Shown: piece after piece, positions 33,458-41,969 of the stretch
Position numbering within the stretch: position 1 is the first letter of the stretch
How the letters are laid out: every line of letters starts with the position of its first letter
Source of the DNA: Planctomyces sp. SH-PL62
GTDB taxonomy: Bacteria; Planctomycetota; Planctomycetia; Isosphaerales; Isosphaeraceae
Direction: 5' to 3'
DNA: 64,000 bases
NCBI RefSeq assembly: GCF_001610895.1
Contig: NZ_CP011273.1
Span: 992,001 to 1,056,000, forward strand
The notes under the pieces: generated by a model
Seen by the model: only the letters and a program-made list of their open reading frames with translations
Database searches by the model: none
What the model was told of the DNA's origin: nothing
Made by a program: the position numbers and the translations under genes

Positions 33458-34828
33458 ATGATCGACCCCCGGGTGGCCAGCGGGCTGCGAGACCTGCTCC
33501 CCGCCGTCATGATCCCCCGCGAGCGGATCTTGCAGACGTTTCGAGAGACCTTCGCGTCCTTCGGCTTCGTGCCGATCGAGACCCCGCACATCGAGCGGAT
33601 GGAGGTCCTCACCGGCAAGGGGGCCGGCTCCGACGAGGTGCTGCGGCAGATCTTCGAGGTCACGAACAAGGGGGGCACGCCCGGCGAGCTGGCCCTGCGG
33701 TTCGACCTGACCGTGCCGCTGGCCCGGTTCGTCGCCCGGCACATGGACGAGGTCGGCGTACCGTTCAAGCGGTACGCCATCGGGTCGGTGTTCCGGGGCG
33801 AGCGCCCGGCCAAGGGCCGGTTCCGCGAGTTCGTCCAGTGCGACTTCGACACGATCGGCACCGACAGCCGGCTCGCCGACGCCGAGACCGCGCAGATGAT
33901 CCACGCCGCCCTCGCCGCCGCCGACGTCCCGCCGTTCACGATCACGCTCAACAACCGCAAGATCCTCGACGGCCTCCTGGAGACGCTGGACCTCTCCGAT
34001 CGGTCGGGGCTGGTCCTGCGCTCGCTCGACAAGCTCGCCAAGATCGGCCGCGACGGCGTCGCGACGGAGCTGCAACGCCCCGCCGAGGCGGCGGGCGCGG
34101 GGCTCGACGCCGACCAGGCCGCGCGGATCCTGGACTACGCCGAGGCCGGTCGCGGCGACGCCGGGGTGCTCGACGCCGCCGAGTCGGCGCTGGGCTCGAA
34201 CGCCAGGGCCGCGGAAGGGATCGCCGGCCTTCGCACGATCGTCCACCTCCTGGAAGCCGGCGGCGTGCCCAAAGACCGGCTGGCGATCGACCTCGGCCTG
34301 GCCCGAGGGCTCGACTACTACACCGGCGTCGTCTTCGAGACGACCGTGGACGGCTGGGAGAAGTTCGGCAGCATCGCCTCGGGCGGCCGGTACGACGACC
34401 TGGCGAGCCTCTACACGAACCGCCGACTCCCCGGCGTCGGGGCCTCGATCGGCCTCGACCGGCTGCTGGCCCTGCTCGAGGAGGCCGGGGCGCTGAAGGC
34501 GGCCACGTCGACCGCGCCGGTCCTGATCGCCAACTTCCCGGGGACCGACCCGGCGGTGGCGGTCCGGCTGGCCGCGAGGCTCCGGAAGGCCGGGGTCGGC
34601 TGCGAGATCTACCCGGAGCCGATCCAGGTGGGCAAGCAGATGGGCTACGGTTCCAAGCACGGCTACAAGCTGGCCGTGATCGTCGGTCCCGACGAGGTCG
34701 CCGCGGAGGTCTTCAACCTCCGCTCGCTGGAGACGCGGCACGAGGACAAGGGGCTGGCGTGGTCGGTCCTCGAAGACTCGGTGCGAGGGGCCCTGGAAGT
34801 CCTCGACAACGGGAGGCTCCCCTCATGA
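33458..34828 (+). CDS. hisS: Histidyl-tRNA synthetase
   Basis: A 456-residue protein starting at MIDPRVASGLRDLLP; earlier in-frame residues look non-coding. Class II motifs are present: motif 2 in YAIGSVFRGERPAKGRFREF followed by VQCDFDTIG, the His-A loop LARGLDYYTGVVFE, the FGSIASGGRYDDL segment and motif 3 around GASIGLDRLLALLEE. The C-terminal anticodon-binding domain starts near VLIANFPGTDP. It charges tRNA-His. Its stop overlaps the start of hisZ as ATGA, placing aminoacylation and histidine biosynthesis genes on one transcript. Confidence 0.95.
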   Translation: MIDPRVASGLRDLLPAVMIPRERILQTFRETFASFGFVPIETPHIERMEVLTGKGAGSDEVLRQIFEVTNKGGTPGELALRFDLTVPLARFVARHMDEVGVPFKRYAIGSVFRGERPAKGRFREFVQCDFDTIGTDSRLADAETAQMIHAALAAADVPPFTITLNNRKILDGLLETLDLSDRSGLVLRSLDKLAKIGRDGVATELQRPAEAAGAGLDADQAARILDYAEAGRGDAGVLDAAESALGSNARAAEGIAGLRTIVHLLEAGGVPKDRLAIDLGLARGLDYYTGVVFETTVDGWEKFGSIASGGRYDDLASLYTNRRLPGVGASIGLDRLLALLEEAGALKAATSTAPVLIANFPGTDPAVAVRLAARLRKAGVGCEIYPEPIQVGKQMGYGSKHGYKLAVIVGPDEVAAEVFNLRSLETRHEDKGLAWSVLEDSVRGALEVLDNGRLPS

Positions 34829-36405
34829 GCGGGCTCCCTTCGAACGTAAACGAAGCCGCGACGGCCGGGTCGGTCGCGACCGAACGCCACGTCGGCCAGG
34901 TCCGGGGCACGCGAGACCGGCTCCAGGCCGACTACGCACGTCTGCTCGGTTACGAGCGGACGCTGCTGGACCGTTTCGCCCGCGCCGGCTACCGCCCGGC
35001 GCGGACGCCGATTTTGGAACTCTCGGACCTGCACGAGCGCAAGAGCGGCGCGGGGATCGTCGGCAAGCTGTTCGAGGTCTCGGGCGCCGGGACGGCGGGC
35101 ATCTGCCTGCGTCCCGAGCTGACCGCCGGTCTGGTGCGGGCCTACGTCGAGGCCGAGGAGCCGCCGGCGCTCCCCTGGCGGGCGAGCGTCTCCGGCCCGG
35201 TCTTCCGCTTCCGGTCCACGGGGCGGGGGCTCGACCGCGAGTTCGTGCAGACCGGCGTCGAGCTGATCGGCGCGGGGGGCCCGGCGGCCGACGCCGAGCT
35301 GATCTGGCTCGCCGACTGGTCGTTGCAGGCCCTGGGGGTCGCCTCCCCGAAGATCCGGGTCGGCCATGTCGGCCTGATCCTGGAACTTCTGGGACGGGCG
35401 GGACTGCCGGCGGCGGCGACGGCCGCGCTGGTCGAGTCGCTGAGCGAGGCCGCCAGCGAGGGGAAGGGGGTCCATGCCCTGGAGGCGGCCCTCGACCGGC
35501 TGACGACCTGGCTGGGATCGAGCGGGACGGCCGAGGAGGCCGCCGCGGCGTTCGCCACCCCGGCGGCGGCCCCCGAGCCGGCCGTCGACCGCCTGTTCCG
35601 CCACCTCGTCCCGGACGTCGCCGGCCGCCGCTCGGCCGGCGAGATCGTCGGCCGCCTGCGCCGGAAGTGGGCCCTGGAGCACTCGCTCCACGACGCCCTG
35701 GGCAAGGTCCGCGACCTGGTCCGCGACCTGGCCGACCTGCGCGGCCCCGCCGCCGAGGTCCTCGACCGGCTCGACCGCCGGTTCGCGGGGCTGGCCCCCG
35801 AATCCACGGCCGCGATCCGCGAGCTGGCCGCCATGCTGGAAGACCACGGCGTCGACCTCGGCCGGGTGGAACTCGACCTGGGCTTCGGCCGGGGGATCGG
35901 CTTCTACACCCAGATGATCTTCGAACTCTCCGTCGACACCCCCGACGGCCCCGTCGAGGTCTGCGGGGGCGGCCGGTACGACGGCCTGGCCCGCGTGCTC
36001 GGCGGTCGCGACCGCGACGACCGAGGCGCGGGGTTTGCGTTCGGACTGGAGCGGCTCGACCAGGCCCTCAAGGGGGCGGGGGAGGGCGGCGGTGGGGCGA
36101 TTCCGCCGGAGGTCCGGGGCGTGCTGGTGACCGGCGGCGGCCGGGGCCTCGGCCGCGAGGCCGCGATCACGGCCGCGTTCCTCCGCGAGCGGCTCGACGC
36201 GCCCGTGGTCCTCGCCGATCCGGGGCCCGCCGCCGCCGAGGGCTACGCCCGCGGCCTCGGCCTGGGTCGGATCGTCGCCGCCGGCCCGGACGTCGAGGCC
36301 TGGGACCTGGACCCCAACGCGCACGGCCTCCGTCCGATCGAGGGGGGCGAATGGCTTGAACAGATCCGGGGTCGGCTCGCCGCGGCCCGGAGGGAAGTCC
36401 GATGA
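34825..36405 (+). CDS. hisZ: ATP phosphoribosyltransferase regulatory subunit (HisRS paralogue)
   Basis: A 526-residue protein, longer than typical HisZ (~390). It has the catalytic-core layout of His[59 protein letters not shown] and [17 protein letters not shown]. The synthetase-specific active-site residues are eroded: motif 2 reads [12 protein letters not shown] ~100-residue insert (~190-290) and a C-terminal domain resembling the HisRS anticodon domain account for the extra length. In other bacteria HisZ binds short HisG to form the first enzyme of histidine synthesis. It overlaps hisS and hisG by 4 bases each (ATGA). Confidence 0.88.
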   Translation: MSGLPSNVNEAATAGSVATERHVGQVRGTRDRLQADYARLLGYERTLLDRFARAGYRPARTPILELSDLHERKSGAGIVGKLFEVSGAGTAGICLRPELTAGLVRAYVEAEEPPALPWRASVSGPVFRFRSTGRGLDREFVQTGVELIGAGGPAADAELIWLADWSLQALGVASPKIRVGHVGLILELLGRAGLPAAATAALVESLSEAASEGKGVHALEAALDRLTTWLGSSGTAEEAAAAFATPAAAPEPAVDRLFRHLVPDVAGRRSAGEIVGRLRRKWALEHSLHDALGKVRDLVRDLADLRGPAAEVLDRLDRRFAGLAPESTAAIRELAAMLEDHGVDLGRVELDLGFGRGIGFYTQMIFELSVDTPDGPVEVCGGGRYDGLARVLGGRDRDDRGAGFAFGLERLDQALKGAGEGGGGAIPPEVRGVLVTGGGRGLGREAAITAAFLRERLDAPVVLADPGPAAAEGYARGLGLGRIVAAGPDVEAWDLDPNAHGLRPIEGGEWLEQIRGRLAAARREVR

Positions 36406-37460
36406 ACGCGAGTCCGATCGACCCCATCCGCCTGGCGATCCCCTCGAAGGGGCACCTCTACGAGGGGATCATCGAGATCCTCAAGACGGCCGGCTACAAG
36501 GTCCGTCGCGCCAGCGACCGCCAGTACGAGGCGACGATCTCGGGCCAGCCCCGATTCCACGTCGTCTTCATGCGGCCGACCGACATCGTGCTCCAGGTCC
36601 AGGAGGGGCGTTGCCACCTGGGCGTCACAGGCATGGACGTCTACGCCGAGCAGGCCTTCGAGGCGCAGGAGGCGGCGGTCGTCGTGCCCGACCTGGGTTA
36701 CGGCGGCTGCCGGCTGGTCGTCGCCGTCCCGGAGAGCTGGGTGGACGTCGGCCATATCATGGACCTCGTCGACCTGACGGCCGAGTTCAAGGCGGCCGGC
36801 AAGACGTTCCGGGTCTCGACGAAGTACCCGGCCCTGGTGCGGCAGTACTTCCGCAAGTGGGGCATTTATTATTATCAGTTGATCGATTCCGAGGGCGCGC
36901 TCGAGCTTCACCCGAGCCTGGGCATCGCCGACATCATCGTCGACCTGACCAGTTCCGGCGTGACGCTCAAGGACAACCGGCTCCGCGAGCTGGCCGGGGG
37001 GATCGTGCTCGACTCGGCCTCCTGCCTGATCGGCCACGCGCCGAGCCTGGCGGCGCTGGTCGCCGAAGGCAAGACCGGGCCGCTGGCTCTGCTGCTGGAC
37101 GCGATGGACGGCGTGCGGCGTTCCGAAGGGCTGCTCCACCTGGAGGTCGTCGGCTCGCCCGCCGCGCCGGGGCCGGGTCCGGAGACGGCGGCGGCCGTGA
37201 CCGAGTACCTGCGAGGGCAGGGGGCCCAGCACCTGGCCCGTGGCGAGGTCTGGGACGATCGCGGCCTCCCCGGCTGGCGGGTCACGGCCCTGGTCGCGGC
37301 CAAGAAGCTGACGGCCTGCCAGCGCGCCCTGTTCGAGCTGGGGGCGAGCCGGATCGTCGGCCTCCCGGCCCAGTTCGTCTTCGACCGCGACGCGCCATCG
37401 ACGTTCGACGACCTTCGCGAGCGGCTCGCGGTCCCCGCCGGAGCGGCCTCGCGCGACTGA
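36402..37460 (+). CDS. hisG: ATP phosphoribosyltransferase with C-terminal extension
   Basis: A 352-residue protein. Catalytic domains (~9-225) have [58 protein letters not shown] and the PRPP-binding signature [20 protein letters not shown]. It joins ATP to PRPP, the first step of histidine synthesis. Short HisG (~210 residues) needs HisZ, while long HisG (~290) carries its own regulatory domain. This one has a ~125-residue tail ([37 protein letters not shown]) that looks like a HisG_C beta-alpha-beta domain and yet has hisZ directly upstream (4-base overlap). Confidence 0.92.
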   Translation: MNASPIDPIRLAIPSKGHLYEGIIEILKTAGYKVRRASDRQYEATISGQPRFHVVFMRPTDIVLQVQEGRCHLGVTGMDVYAEQAFEAQEAAVVVPDLGYGGCRLVVAVPESWVDVGHIMDLVDLTAEFKAAGKTFRVSTKYPALVRQYFRKWGIYYYQLIDSEGALELHPSLGIADIIVDLTSSGVTLKDNRLRELAGGIVLDSASCLIGHAPSLAALVAEGKTGPLALLLDAMDGVRRSEGLLHLEVVGSPAAPGPGPETAAAVTEYLRGQGAQHLARGEVWDDRGLPGWRVTALVAAKKLTACQRALFELGASRIVGLPAQFVFDRDAPSTFDDLRERLAVPAGAASRD

Positions 37461-37484
37461 AACGACCGACCGGGAGGGCCCCGC

Positions 37485-37856
37485 GTGCGACCGACCCGCG
37501 TGCTCATCGTGGACGACAACCGCGACGCGGCCGACCTCGCCGTGATGGTCCTCAATTTCGAGGGACATCAGGCGGAAGCGGCTTACAACGGCCTGGACGC
37601 CCTCCAGGCCGACCGCCGCTTCCGGCCCGACGTCGTCCTGCTCGACATCGGGATGCCGGACATGGACGGCTGCCAGCTCGCCGAGGCCCTCCGCCGCGAG
37701 TCCCCGCCCCCGCTGTTGATCGCCCTGTCGGGCCTCGCCGACGAGGTCGCCCGGGAGCGGTCGCGGGACGCGGGCTGCGCCAGGCATCTGGTCAAGCCGG
37801 TCGACATCGAGGTCCTGCTCGCGCTCGTGGCCGCCGCCCCCGCCCGCGAGCCCTGA
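37485..37856 (+). CDS. Stand-alone response regulator receiver protein
   Basis: A 123-residue CheY-like protein from a GTG at 37485 with GGGAGGG upstream. [17 protein letters not shown] holds the acidic pair D10/D11, [13 protein letters not shown] the phosphorylated D54, IALSGLA the switch Ser82, and [11 protein letters not shown] the Lys104. No output domain is present. It follows hisG by 24 bases, so it may be co-transcribed, but no histidine kinase is in this window. Receiver-only proteins usually act by protein contact. Confidence 0.92.
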   Translation: MRPTRVLIVDDNRDAADLAVMVLNFEGHQAEAAYNGLDALQADRRFRPDVVLLDIGMPDMDGCQLAEALRRESPPPLLIALSGLADEVARERSRDAGCARHLVKPVDIEVLLALVAAAPAREP

Positions 37857-37918
37857 GCCGCGTCGGTCCCTTTCGGTGCTCCACCCCCCTCTCGATCCGA
37901 CCGACCGGAGCCGCCGCC

Positions 37919-38926
37919 ATGCAAGTCGCCGTCTTCAGCGCCAAGTCGTACGACCGGAAATTCCTGGACGCCGCCGCCGAGGGGACCGGGCATCAGCTCC
38001 GGTACTTCGAGGCGAGGCTGGCGCACGACACGGCCGGGCTCGCCCGCGGCTTCCCCGCCGTTTGCATCTTCGTCAACGACGAGGCCGACGCCGCCGCCCT
38101 CCGGGCCCTCAAGGACGGCGGGACGGGCCTGCTCGCCTGCCGCTGCGCGGGGGTCAATCAGGTGGACCTGAACGCGGCCCGCGACCTGGGCGTCACCGTG
38201 ACGCGCGTCCCCGCCTACTCGCCGCACGCGGTCGCCGAGTATGCCGTCGGGCTCATCCTGACCCTCAACCGGAACATCCACCGGGCCTACAACCGGGTCC
38301 GCGAGGGGAACTTCGCGCTCGACGGGCTGATGGGGTTCGACCTGTTCGGCAAGACGGTCGGCGTGGTCGGCACGGGCAAGATCGGCTCGCTGACCGCCTC
38401 CATCCTCAAGGGGTTCGGCTGCGAGATCCTCGCCCACGACACGTACGTCAACCCGGCCTGCACGGCGATCGGCGCGAGGTACGTCGGCCTGGACGAACTG
38501 CTGGCGGCGTCCGACGTCGTCACCCTCCACTGCCCGCTGACGCCCGAGACCCATCATCTCGTCAACGCCCGGACTCTCGCCGCGATGAAACCGGGAGCGA
38601 TGCTCATCAACACCAGCCGAGGGGACGTGATCGACACCGGAGCGGTGGTCGACGCCCTCAAATCGGGCCGACTCGGCTACCTCGGCCTGGACGTCTACGA
38701 GGAGGAGGAAGGCTACTTCTTCGAGGATTTCTCCAGCCGCGTCATCAAGGACGACGTCCTCGCCCGCCTGCTCACGTTTCCCAACGTGCTCATCACCGGG
38801 CACCAAGCCTTCTTCACCCGCGAGGCCATCGGCAACATCTCCCGGACCGTGGTCGAAAGCCTGACCAACTTCGAGCAAGGCCGAGCCCTCCCCAACTGGG
38901 TCGAACCCGCCCCGGCGGGCTCGTAA
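37919..38926 (+). CDS. ldhA: D-lactate dehydrogenase-like 2-hydroxyacid dehydrogenase
   Basis: A 335-residue protein, the size of fermentative D-LDH. It has the opening [20 protein letters not shown], the NAD loop [12 protein letters not shown], the catalytic Arg in [17 protein letters not shown], Glu in [18 protein letters not shown] and His in [14 protein letters not shown], the last two matching LdhA closely. It reduces pyruvate to D-lactate with NADH in the cytoplasm, or works on a related keto acid. A terminator-like hairpin lies about 50 bases downstream. Confidence 0.9.
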   Translation: MQVAVFSAKSYDRKFLDAAAEGTGHQLRYFEARLAHDTAGLARGFPAVCIFVNDEADAAALRALKDGGTGLLACRCAGVNQVDLNAARDLGVTVTRVPAYSPHAVAEYAVGLILTLNRNIHRAYNRVREGNFALDGLMGFDLFGKTVGVVGTGKIGSLTASILKGFGCEILAHDTYVNPACTAIGARYVGLDELLAASDVVTLHCPLTPETHHLVNARTLAAMKPGAMLINTSRGDVIDTGAVVDALKSGRLGYLGLDVYEEEEGYFFEDFSSRVIKDDVLARLLTFPNVLITGHQAFFTREAIGNISRTVVESLTNFEQGRALPNWVEPAPAGS

Positions 38927-38977
38927 GCCCCGGAAGCTCCGACGTTCCAGGAATCTGGGCGATCCGGGTGACGGCTT

Positions 38978-39006
38978 GAAAAGCCTGGCCTAGGCTTTTC
39001 TAGGAA
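38978..39006 (+). terminator. Terminator-like hairpin after ldhA
   Basis: GAAAAGCCT (38978-38986) pairs perfectly with AGGCTTTTC (38992-39000) around a 5-base loop, followed by TAGG. It lies 52 bases after the ldhA stop. The stem itself ends in a T-run, in the manner of a bidirectional terminator. Confidence 0.5.
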
Positions 39007-39076
39007 GCCGAGGACGTGCTCGGCTGCTGACGATGAGGTCCCGGGTCCCGACCCGCAACCCGACGAGCCGCCGACC

Positions 39077-39463
39077 ATGAAATTCGTCCGCCATCATCAT
39101 CGGGGAGACGCCCCCCAGCTCAATACACCCGTCCTGGATCGCCGGTCCTGCCCCCGGGGATCGGTCCGATCTCCGGAGGCCACGCTGCGGTGGTCTTCCG
39201 CCCTGGCCGAGTCCGCCGTGGAAGCTCGGGTGGTGAACCTGAGTCGCGGCGGGGCCGGGCTGCTGGTCCGCGAGGCCCCCCCGACGGACGCCATCCTCCG
39301 CCTCGTCCTCTCCCGCTCGCGAGGCGTGGTCATCGAGGGCTGGGTGGTCGGCGTCCGCGACCAGCCCGACGACGAATGGCAGTTCGTCCACATGAGATTC
39401 AGCCACGACTGCCCCGGTCGAATCCTGGATTCGATCCTGGACGACCCGATGGACGACGAGTGA
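39077..39463 (+). CDS. PilZ-domain protein
   Basis: A 128-residue protein. R27-G-S-V-R31 supplies the RxxxR motif and N54-L-S-R-G-G59 the (D/N)xSxxG motif that together bind cyclic di-GMP in PilZ domains; the rest (GAGLLVREAPP, VVIEGWVVGVRDQPDDEWQF, VHMRFSH) fits the six-stranded barrel. It probably senses c-di-GMP in the cytoplasm. No partner domain is attached. The short stretch before residue 25 is of unknown purpose. Confidence 0.82.
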   Translation: MKFVRHHHRGDAPQLNTPVLDRRSCPRGSVRSPEATLRWSSALAESAVEARVVNLSRGGAGLLVREAPPTDAILRLVLSRSRGVVIEGWVVGVRDQPDDEWQFVHMRFSHDCPGRILDSILDDPMDDE

Positions 39464-39831
39464 CCGAACCGGCGACGGTTTCCGCGCTCGTCGCCCCCTC
39501 TTCCGCCGCTGCGCGGCACCTTCGCCCTCGAGGGGGGAAGGGGTCACGTCGACGGCTCGTTGGCTCACTTGCCCATTCGCGGCGAGTTGGGCGCAATCTC
39601 CGATGTCGGTGCATCCTCAAGGTAAGGGATGCTGCGCCGACGATCCGCGAGGTGGACGGCGAGAAGGGCGTCGCGAGGAACGAAGCCTCGATGAAAATCG
39701 CCGAACGAAGCCAATTTCAGGCCGAGAGAATCGCGGCTAAAGATCTGTTGAGAAACAGTTTGCGTCGATTGGCTTCGGTTGCGGGCCCTCGCGAGCGAAG
39801 CCAATCCGCCGACGACTCGCCGCCGTTAGAC
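39464..39831. repeat. Intergenic region with REP-like and GAAGCCAAT-type repeats
   Basis: About 370 bases with no supported gene. At 39494-39541 it has a sequence related to the repeat at 15635-15679, including the imperfect hairpin CCTTCGCCCTCGAGGGGGGA (39519-39538 and following). At ~39762-39815 a perfect 11-bp inverted repeat GATTGGCTTCG / CGAAGCCAATC flanks a GC-rich loop, and a further GAAGCCAATT word is at ~39709-39718. The base composition is lower in GC than the flanking genes. It looks like a site where dispersed elements accumulate. Confidence 0.45.
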
Positions 39832-40188
39832 TCAGGCCCGGCGGGGCTTGATTCCGACGAGTCGGCCGAGGCCGGCGAGGAGCTGGCCGGTCACGGTCCA
39901 GGCCATGACGAACGGGGTGGTCGGGTGGCGGAAGATGGTGGGGAGGTTGCGTTCGAAGACGAAATGGCCCGTCCACATGATCGCGTACGACAGGCAGAAC
40001 AGGCCCAGCGCCCACCACGGCCGGAACGGCGCGAGGATCACCGCAACGGCCATGATCGGCCAGCCGACGCCGACGTGGAGGAAATGGTTGATGGGATTCT
40101 GGTGGTCCTCGCGATACGTCGACCGCATCCGCTCCAGGCGAGGGGGCGTCGTGGTCGGGGTCGCGGGGGCGTCGGCGATCGGGGTCAT
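39832..40188 (-). CDS. Mpo1-like (DUF962) membrane protein
   Basis: A 118-residue protein from the ATG at 40188. REDHQNPINHFLHVGVGWPI holds the HxxxPxNxxxH pattern of the Mpo1/YGL010w (DUF962) family, and GHFVFERNLPTIFRHP supplies a second His-containing motif. Two or three membrane helices lie between. Yeast Mpo1 is an iron-dependent dioxygenase in alpha-oxidation of 2-hydroxy fatty acids; bacterial members are less studied. It starts 23 bases after the stop of the four-heme cytochrome gene, so both are probably co-transcribed. Confidence 0.82.
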   Translation of the reverse strand: MTPIADAPATPTTTPPRLERMRSTYREDHQNPINHFLHVGVGWPIMAVAVILAPFRPWWALGLFCLSYAIMWTGHFVFERNLPTIFRHPTTPFVMAWTVTGQLLAGLGRLVGIKPRRA

Positions 40189-40211
40189 GTTCGGGCCTTC
40201 CCTGTCGGCGT

Positions 40212-41813
40212 TCAGTCGGCCTGGGCGGCGACGCCCTGGTGGACCTTCGGGTCGGTGTAGGTGTCGAGCCCCTTGTGGATGACCTGCGGCCAGTAGGTCG
40301 CGAAGTCGAATTTGGGGGAGTTGTCCTCGTCGTGGCAGCGGACGCAGAGGCGGTTGCGGTCGGCCTGCTCGGCGGTCACCTTGAGCGCGTTGCGGAACGC
40401 CAGGTCGTCGGGGGCGGCGATGTGCTTCGACGCCGGGCCGTGGCAGTTCTCGCACTGGTTCCCCTTGAGGTTCGGGGTGGCCTCCGCCGACTTCCAGCCC
40501 GAGTTGTACTCGAAGCCCGTGGTGTGGCAGCTGATGCACTCGGCGTCGTAGATCACGTTGGGCTTGGGGTCGTGCTCCAGCGAGGCGTACGCCTGCGAGT
40601 GCTTGGTGGTGGACCACTTGAGGAACGTGTTGGGATGGCAGGTCTTGCAGGACTCGGCCCCGACGAACTTCGCGCCGGGGGCCCCGCCGACGTAGTCGTG
40701 CAGGGGGAAGTTCTCGACGGTCCCCACGGCTTTCAGGAGGCCGCGATACTCGTCCTCGATGATCTTCTTGACCTCGGTCCCGGGGCCGTCGAATCGTTCG
40801 GTGAGGGCCTGGCGGAGATACTTGGGAGCGGAGCCGTCGAAGAAGCCGACCGCGCCGACGTACTTGCCCCGGCGGCCGACGTTGACGAGCATCGTCTTGC
40901 CGTTGTTGAGCATCTGCGCGTCCTGCTCGGGGTCGGCGACCTCCGAGGTGGCGACCACGATGTCGAAGCCGGGATAGGCCGTCGCCAGCCGTCGGGCTTC
41001 CGCCGGGGGGGCCTGGACCATGAGGACCTGGTAGTCGCTCGCGGCCTCCAGTTCGCCGAGGACCGTGGCGAGCACCTCGTCGGGCCGCTTCACGGTGGGC
41101 AGCAGGTCGGCCTTGTCGGGGTCGACCAGCTTGGCGATGGCCTCGGGGTCCACGACGGCGGTGATCCCGAGCTTCACCGGACCCGCCTGGGCGAAGACGT
41201 GCGGCACGATCATCGTCTCGAAGCCCGCGCCGGGGACGACGTTGGCCGCGACCAGCTTCGTGGGCTCGCTGAGGCCGTTGAGGAACTGGGCGAACGCCTC
41301 GCCGACGCCGACCTTGAGATCGTCGGCGCTCAGGGCCAGGGCGTCGTACTTGAACGCGCCGAGGGCCTTCAAGGCGATCCCGAACTTGATCTTGGCCTGC
41401 TCGAAGCCGCCCCGGGCTCCGGCCGGATCCTTCATGAGGCTGCCCAGATCGATCAGGGCGTGGGGGAGCCCCTGGGCCTCCATACGCTGGATCAGGTCAT
41501 AGCGGCGGATGAGCCCGCCCATCTGGCCCTGGGAGCAGCCGCAGGGCTCGAGGTAGCCGTCCATCTCGCCGGAGACGACGAGGATGGCCTTGGGGTTGGT
41601 CCACTGGGCGAACAGCTTGGAGGACTTGCCGGAGGGCTTGGCCGACGCGTCGGGCCCGGGGGCCCCCGCGTCGCCTTTGCCGGCGGCGGGGGCGACGGAG
41701 GTGGTCGACGCCTCCCCCGGCTTCTCGGAGGCAGGGCGGCTGCATCCCACGTACGCCAGGAGCGCGACCGCCGTGGCGACCGCGGCCGTCGACCTCAGAG
41801 ATGTTCCGCGCAA
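40212..41813 (-). CDS. Lipoprotein with UshA-like metallophosphatase-type domain and four-heme cytochrome domain
   Basis: A 533-residue protein with a lipoprotein signal (VALLAYVGC, Cys24). After a low-complexity linker, residues ~70-370 look like the 5'-nucleotidase/SoxB-type fold (ILVVSGEMDGYLEPCGCSQG, MEAQGLPHALIDLGSLM), though the usual metal motifs D-x-H and G-N-H-D are not conserved. The C-terminal part has four c-type heme sites: CKTCH (~386), CISCH (~424), CENCH (~450) and CVRCH (~488), of the cytochrome c554 type. It is expected to be membrane-anchored on the periplasmic side and to move electrons; donor and acceptor are not shown. Confidence 0.82.
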   Translation of the reverse strand: MRGTSLRSTAAVATAVALLAYVGCSRPASEKPGEASTTSVAPAAGKGDAGAPGPDASAKPSGKSSKLFAQWTNPKAILVVSGEMDGYLEPCGCSQGQMGGLIRRYDLIQRMEAQGLPHALIDLGSLMKDPAGARGGFEQAKIKFGIALKALGAFKYDALALSADDLKVGVGEAFAQFLNGLSEPTKLVAANVVPGAGFETMIVPHVFAQAGPVKLGITAVVDPEAIAKLVDPDKADLLPTVKRPDEVLATVLGELEAASDYQVLMVQAPPAEARRLATAYPGFDIVVATSEVADPEQDAQMLNNGKTMLVNVGRRGKYVGAVGFFDGSAPKYLRQALTERFDGPGTEVKKIIEDEYRGLLKAVGTVENFPLHDYVGGAPGAKFVGAESCKTCHPNTFLKWSTTKHSQAYASLEHDPKPNVIYDAECISCHTTGFEYNSGWKSAEATPNLKGNQCENCHGPASKHIAAPDDLAFRNALKVTAEQADRNRLCVRCHDEDNSPKFDFATYWPQVIHKGLDTYTDPKVHQGVAAQAD

Positions 41814-41969
41814 CGTCGTTCCCTCCTTGCAGGATCCCCCATCGCGCCCGGCGCGATGCGGCCGACGGCCTGGCGAGTCGTCGCGAGGTCGGGGCCGACG
41901 CGCAGTCTACTCGCCGGGCCGAGGTCCGATAAGGTCAATAACGAGGCGCCTCGCGACGTCCCGGTTCGT

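Noticed and set aside
30964-34041. A ~1000-codon antisense open frame across the esterase and hisS genes
   Set aside because: It mirrors two clear genes and has no domain of its own.
34825-36405. A second histidyl-tRNA synthetase
   Set aside because: The synthetase motif 2 and substrate residues are altered and it lies between hisS and hisG, which fits HisZ better.
39565-39804. A 79-codon minus-strand open frame in the repeat-rich intergenic region
   Set aside because: It coincides with inverted repeats and has no ribosome site or family; repeat DNA often opens such frames.
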